Source: Kiritimatiellales bacterium
Lineage (GTDB): Bacteria > Verrucomicrobiota > Kiritimatiellia > Kiritimatiellales > Pontiellaceae
Length of the DNA: 7,661 nucleotides
Direction of reading: 5' to 3'
Assembly: GCA_015486775.1 (NCBI GenBank)
Contig: WFRA01000437.1
Coordinates: 1 to 7,661, forward strand
Shown here: piece after piece, positions 5,271 through 7,661 of the stretch
Position numbering within the stretch: the stretch's first letter is position 1
Layout: each line of letters begins with the position of its first letter
Translations under genes and position numbers: made by a program
Notes under the pieces: model-generated
Databases searched by the model: none
What the model was told of the DNA's origin: nothing
Seen by the model: the letters and a program-made list of their open reading frames with translations, nothing else

Positions 5271-6226
5271 TTTTTTGGATCGGTCTGATCCGGCGGATCG
5301 GTCGGATCTTTTGTTTCATTAATGAATTCTTTCGTGGTTCCGAAGGCGGATTCCATGGTGTTGCGGTCGGGGTGGCCCTTGGCGAATTTCACGATGTCGG
5401 CCTGGCGCATGAATTCCTGGAGAATGTTGCGCTGCGCCCCGGTGAGCTCGGGCGATTGGCTGAGCGCCTCGATGATCTCCTCGGTGGTTTCGTCGGGGGC
5501 GTTGAGCTTGAACCGGCCTTCGAGATACTCGCGCAGGATCATGGAGAGTTCGGTGTAAAACGGGTTGCACTCGTCCTTTTCGAGTAGCCCTTTTTCCATG
5601 AGCTCTTCCAAGGCCTGGAAGGCGCGGACATGCGGGGGGATCGGCGGCGGCTTGGGAATGAGGGTCTCGCGGTTTTTCCAGAGCTTGGAAGAGACCAGCC
5701 CGACCAGAAAGGCGAGCGCGGCGGTGCCGAGCACGACCCAGATCCAGCGCGGAACACGCCCCGGCAGCTTCTGGATGGGCTTGATGTCGGCCAGCTGGGT
5801 GTCGGATTCGTCGGTTAGGGCGGATTCCACATGTAGCGCCAGCTTGGGGAAGTCGTTCGTAAAGGTGCGGTCGCCCACGTGGCAGAGGATCTTGCCGTCG
5901 GAAACCGGATGGTCTCCGAGGCGGAACGAGGTGAGCGAGTATCGCGTTTCGGCCTGGGTCAGCCCGTCTTCGCGCGGAATGTTTTCCCAGTCGCGGTTGA
6001 GCAGCACCACATCCTTCTCCCGTCCAATCTCCGGAAGTTCCACTGTTCCGTTGGTTGGGAAGTAGGCCGTCACCAGCAACTCGACCGGATCGCCGACATG
6101 GATGGCGTTGGTTGGGCAGCTCCACTCCACCGTGAGCCGATCCTGCGGCAGGGGCTTTTCCTCCTGCTTGCAACCGAACAGGGAAACCACAGAGAGGCCA
6201 ATTAGAATGTAGTTCAAGAATCTCAT
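5267..6226 (-). CDS. Predicted lipoprotein with internal membrane segment; BatD-like / DUF4381-like
   Basis: A 319-residue envelope protein. Residues 1-19 form a lipoprotein signal ending in the lipobox LFGC (C19; Phe at -2 is less usual). Residues 20-155 are a predicted beta-rich periplasmic domain with features of BatD-type domains (HVGDPVELLVTAYFP, VELPEI, a middle RYSLTSFRLGDH). A single membrane helix runs from about W161 to S179. Residues 198-300 are a cytoplasmic helical domain resembling the C-terminus of DUF4381/BatD proteins (FYTELSMILREYLEGRFKL, then APDETTEEII and ADIVKFAKG). The protein would thus be held by both a lipid and a helix. The C-terminal tail, residues 307-317, is repeat-encoded. 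It starts three bases after DUF58 and overlaps batA by ATGA. It probably acts as a receptor or adaptor between cytoplasmic MoxR/DUF58 and periplasmic parts. The domain assignment is by pattern and position, not by search. Confidence 0.82.
   Translation of the reverse strand: MRFLNYILIGLSVVSLFGCKQEEKPLPQDRLTVEWSCPTNAIHVGDPVELLVTAYFPTNGTVELPEIGREKDVVLLNRDWENIPREDGLTQAETRYSLTSFRLGDHPVSDGKILCHVGDRTFTNDFPKLALHVESALTDESDTQLADIKPIQKLPGRVPRWIWVVLGTAALAFLVGLVSSKLWKNRETLIPKPPPIPPHVRAFQALEELMEKGLLEKDECNPFYTELSMILREYLEGRFKLNAPDETTEEIIEALSQSPELTGAQRNILQEFMRQADIVKFAKGHPDRNTMESAFGTTKEFINETKDPTDPPDQTDPKK
5277..5308. repeat. 9-bp periodic repeat encoding the lipoprotein C-terminal tail
   Basis: On the plus strand the units are GGATCGGTC, TGATCCGGC, GGATCGGTC and a partial GGATC; units one and three are identical. 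Read on the minus strand it encodes the Asp/Pro/Thr tail DPTDPPDQTDP at residues 307-317 of the lipoprotein, just before its stop. It looks like a short dispersed tandem element that has become the end of a coding sequence. Confidence 0.65.
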
Positions 6227-6229
6227 TTT

Positions 6230-7120
6230 CTACCTTCTGCTGGTACGCTTGCTGAAGAATTGGCTGAACTGGCGTTCGTAGGGTTCGCCGGCAAAGAGGC
6301 GGATGGTGTCGATCCCGGCTTTGCGGTGGAGTTCGTCGATCGCCTCGGCGCGGCGGGTTTGCTCCAAGCCGAGCTGGTTGCGCACCTTTTTGCTGGAGGT
6401 GTCGACTAGCACCTGTTCGCCGGTTTCCGCGTCGCGCCAGTTTACCACGCCGATGTCCGGCCAGGCGATTTCGCGTTTGTCGCCGATCACCACGCTGATG
6501 AGGTCGTGGCGGCGGGCGGTGATTTTCAAAAGCTTTTCGTAGGGATCCGAAAAGATAAAGTCGCTGATGAGAAAAGTGACGACCTTTCGGTTGCTGACGT
6601 GGTTGAGATAGTTTAGCGCCGGGGCGGCGTTGGTACCCTTGCCCTGCGGACGGTACGAGAGCATCTCGCGCACGAGCCGCAGCACGTGGCGCGTCCCCTT
6701 TTTCGGCGGGATATATTTTTCGACCTCCTCGGCGAAGAGGATCAGCCCGATGCGGTCGTTGTTGCGGATGGCGGAAAAGGCCAGCACGGCCGCGACCTCC
6801 GCCGCGAGGTCGCGTTTCATCTGCGTGCCGCTACCGAAGAGGTTGGAGGCGCTGACGTCGACGACGAGCATCACCGTCATCTCGCGCTCCTCCACGAATT
6901 TCTTGATGTGCGGCGAACCGGTGCGGGCGGTGACGTTCCAGTCGATGGAGCGGATGTCATCGCCGGGTACATATTCGCGCACCTCGTCGAACTCCATTCC
7001 GCGCCCTTTGAAGGTGGAGTGGTATTGCCCGGCAAACACATCGTTCACCGCGTGTTTCGTGCGGATCTGGATGCGGCGAACTTTCTTCAGCAGTTCTTTG
7101 TGGTCGAGTGCGGTGTTCAT
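6230..7120 (-). CDS. DUF58 domain protein with vWA-like MIDAS motif
   Basis: A 296-residue soluble DUF58 protein, the usual MoxR partner. The family signature is clear: GRGMEFDEVREYVPGDDIRSIDW at about residues 39-61 (shown here only as a landmark) followed by VTARTG and FVEERE. A vWA-like fold comes next, with a complete metal site: DVSAS (D88, S90, S92), T163 in KGTNAA and D187 in LISDF. There is no signal peptide or membrane segment, so it is cytoplasmic. I chose ATG 7120 (MNTALDH) because homology starts there. The frame is open upstream to 7441, but that stretch overlaps the MoxR gene and is low-complexity shadow sequence. An in-frame ATG at 7135 (MPPTAM) is a possible alternative, and neither start has a Shine-Dalgarno. 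It ends in TAG, three bases before the next ATG and in the same frame. It probably links MoxR to the membrane vWA proteins; the exact role is unknown. Confidence 0.93.
   Translation of the reverse strand: MNTALDHKELLKKVRRIQIRTKHAVNDVFAGQYHSTFKGRGMEFDEVREYVPGDDIRSIDWNVTARTGSPHIKKFVEEREMTVMLVVDVSASNLFGSGTQMKRDLAAEVAAVLAFSAIRNNDRIGLILFAEEVEKYIPPKKGTRHVLRLVREMLSYRPQGKGTNAAPALNYLNHVSNRKVVTFLISDFIFSDPYEKLLKITARRHDLISVVIGDKREIAWPDIGVVNWRDAETGEQVLVDTSSKKVRNQLGLEQTRRAEAIDELHRKAGIDTIRLFAGEPYERQFSQFFSKRTSRR
6233..6238 (-). promoter_or_regulatory. Ribosome binding site for the lipoprotein gene
   Basis: AGAAGG on the minus strand, six bases before ATG 6226. It lies in the last sense codons of the DUF58 gene, so ribosomes ending DUF58 are placed next to the following start. 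It supports the ATG 6226 start. Confidence 0.6.
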
Positions 7121-7146
7121 GGCTGTGGGCGGCATGGGGGTGGTAT

Positions 7147-7166
7147 GGGCGACACAGGTGTCGCCC
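7147..7166. repeat. Perfect 9-bp inverted repeat between moxR and the DUF58 gene
   Basis: Arms GGGCGACAC (7147-7155) and GTGTCGCCC (7158-7166) are exact reverse complements separated by two bases. The element directly abuts the TAA stop of the MoxR gene and fills nearly half of the 46-base gap before the DUF58 start. It has no run of T after it in the direction of transcription, so it is not a Rho-independent terminator. It looks like a REP-type dispersed palindrome; a role in mRNA processing or stability is possible but inferred. Confidence 0.75.
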
Positions 7167-7661
7167 TTACGGCACGGGGATCTCGGCCAGGATGCGTTCG
7201 ATGAGGTCTTCGCTGGTGAGTTCTTCGGCCTCGGCTTCGTATGAGACAATGATGCGGTGGCGAAGAATGTCGGGCGCGATGGATTTGACATCCTGCGGTG
7301 TAACATAGCCGCGACCCTGCATGAAGGCATGCGCACGCGCTCCCATGGTGAGGTTGATCGTGGCTCGTGGCGATGCGCCGTAGCGAAGATAGTCTTTGAT
7401 GTCGAGGTTGTATTTCTCCGGCTCGCGGGTGGCGAAGACAATGGAGAGGATGTAGTCCTTGATCTTTTCGTCGATATAAATTTCGTCGACGACCTCGCGC
7501 GCCTTGAGAATTTCGTCGGGATGCAGAACGGCGTTAATGGGGATCTCGGTGTTGGAGTGCGCCATGCGGTCGAGGATGCGGCGCTCCTCTTCGAGGGTGG
7601 GATAGCCCACCTTGAGTTTGAGCATAAAGCGGTCGACCTGCGCCTCGGGCAGGGGGTAGGT
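7167..7661 (-). CDS. MoxR-family AAA+ ATPase, C-terminal part (5' end outside window)
   Basis: This is the last 164 codons of a MoxR-type AAA+ ATPase; the frame stays open to the right edge, so the gene begins outside the window and the first ATG seen (7625) is internal. The visible part opens with [15 protein letters not shown], the conserved MoxR segment following Walker B and sensor 1. It later carries [10 protein letters not shown], the sensor 2 region, with a helical lid around it. Walker A and B lie beyond the edge. MoxR proteins are ATP-driven chaperone-like factors usually encoded next to vWA/DUF58 proteins, which they are thought to activate or load with metal; the genes that follow fit that pairing. 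It stops with TAA at 7167-7169, immediately before a perfect palindrome, and the stop may belong to that repeat. The family call is very secure; the precise subfamily cannot be judged without the N-terminus. Confidence 0.95.
   Translation of the reverse strand, partial: TYPLPEAQVDRFMLKLKVGYPTLEEERRILDRMAHSNTEIPINAVLHPDEILKAREVVDEIYIDEKIKDYILSIVFATREPEKYNLDIKDYLRYGASPRATINLTMGARAHAFMQGRGYVTPQDVKSIAPDILRHRIIVSYEAEAEELTSEDLIERILAEIPVP

Noticed and set aside
7147..7166. Rho-independent terminator after moxR
   Set aside because: The hairpin has a very small loop and is not followed by a T-run in the transcribed direction; the operon evidently continues.
7121..7441. Upstream extension of the DUF58 frame
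   Set aside because: It overlaps the MoxR gene in another frame, is low-complexity Ser/Arg/Pro/Thr sequence, and DUF58 homology starts at MNTALDH.

Overview
This window is one tightly packed block of genes, all on the minus strand, and it is a Bat-type operon (Bacteroides aerotolerance-like; MoxR ATPase plus von Willebrand factor A proteins). Transcription runs from high to low coordinates. Neither end of the operon is in the window: the MoxR gene enters from the right edge, and a further gene appears to start in the last dozen bases at the left edge. I see no promoter, Rho-independent terminator, RNA gene, transposase or CRISPR array.

Layout in transcription order: C-terminal part of a MoxR-family AAA+ ATPase (7661-7167); DUF58 protein with a vWA-like MIDAS motif (7120-6230); a predicted lipoprotein with one internal membrane segment and a BatD/DUF4381-like cytoplasmic tail (6226-5267); BatA-like vWA membrane protein (5270-4308); BatB-like vWA membrane protein (4261-3260); exported TPR protein (3263-2358); small exported protein with a Lys/Gln/Asn/Asp-only tract and a BatC-like C-terminal motif (2361-1795); BatD (1781-63); and a possible next gene starting at base 12. 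Three junctions are ATGA stop/start overlaps and the other gaps are 3 to 46 bases, so translational coupling is likely. No gene-free stretch exceeds 50 bases.

From knowledge of these families, MoxR ATPases are thought to act as chaperones on their vWA partners. BatA and BatB present MIDAS vWA domains between membrane segments, TPR proteins and BatD supply protein-binding surfaces in the periplasm, and the system is linked to envelope and oxidative stress tolerance. The precise biochemical job is not established, so function here is by family only.

The G+C-rich sequence, Gram-negative export signals and this gene order fit the PVC group (Kiritimatiellota, Verrucomicrobiota or Lentisphaerota) or a relative. 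Short repeat elements of the kind dispersed through such genomes point the same way, but this is a moderate-confidence inference.

The least ordinary aspects are two. First, five of the seven complete gene junctions carry a different short periodic or palindromic element, and several have been absorbed into coding sequence: one encodes a signal peptide, one a C-terminal tail, one an N-terminus. Second, the batD frame is interrupted by a TAG. Without it, the frame would run 17 more helix-compatible codons and end in an ATGA overlap with the next start, the arrangement used elsewhere in this operon.
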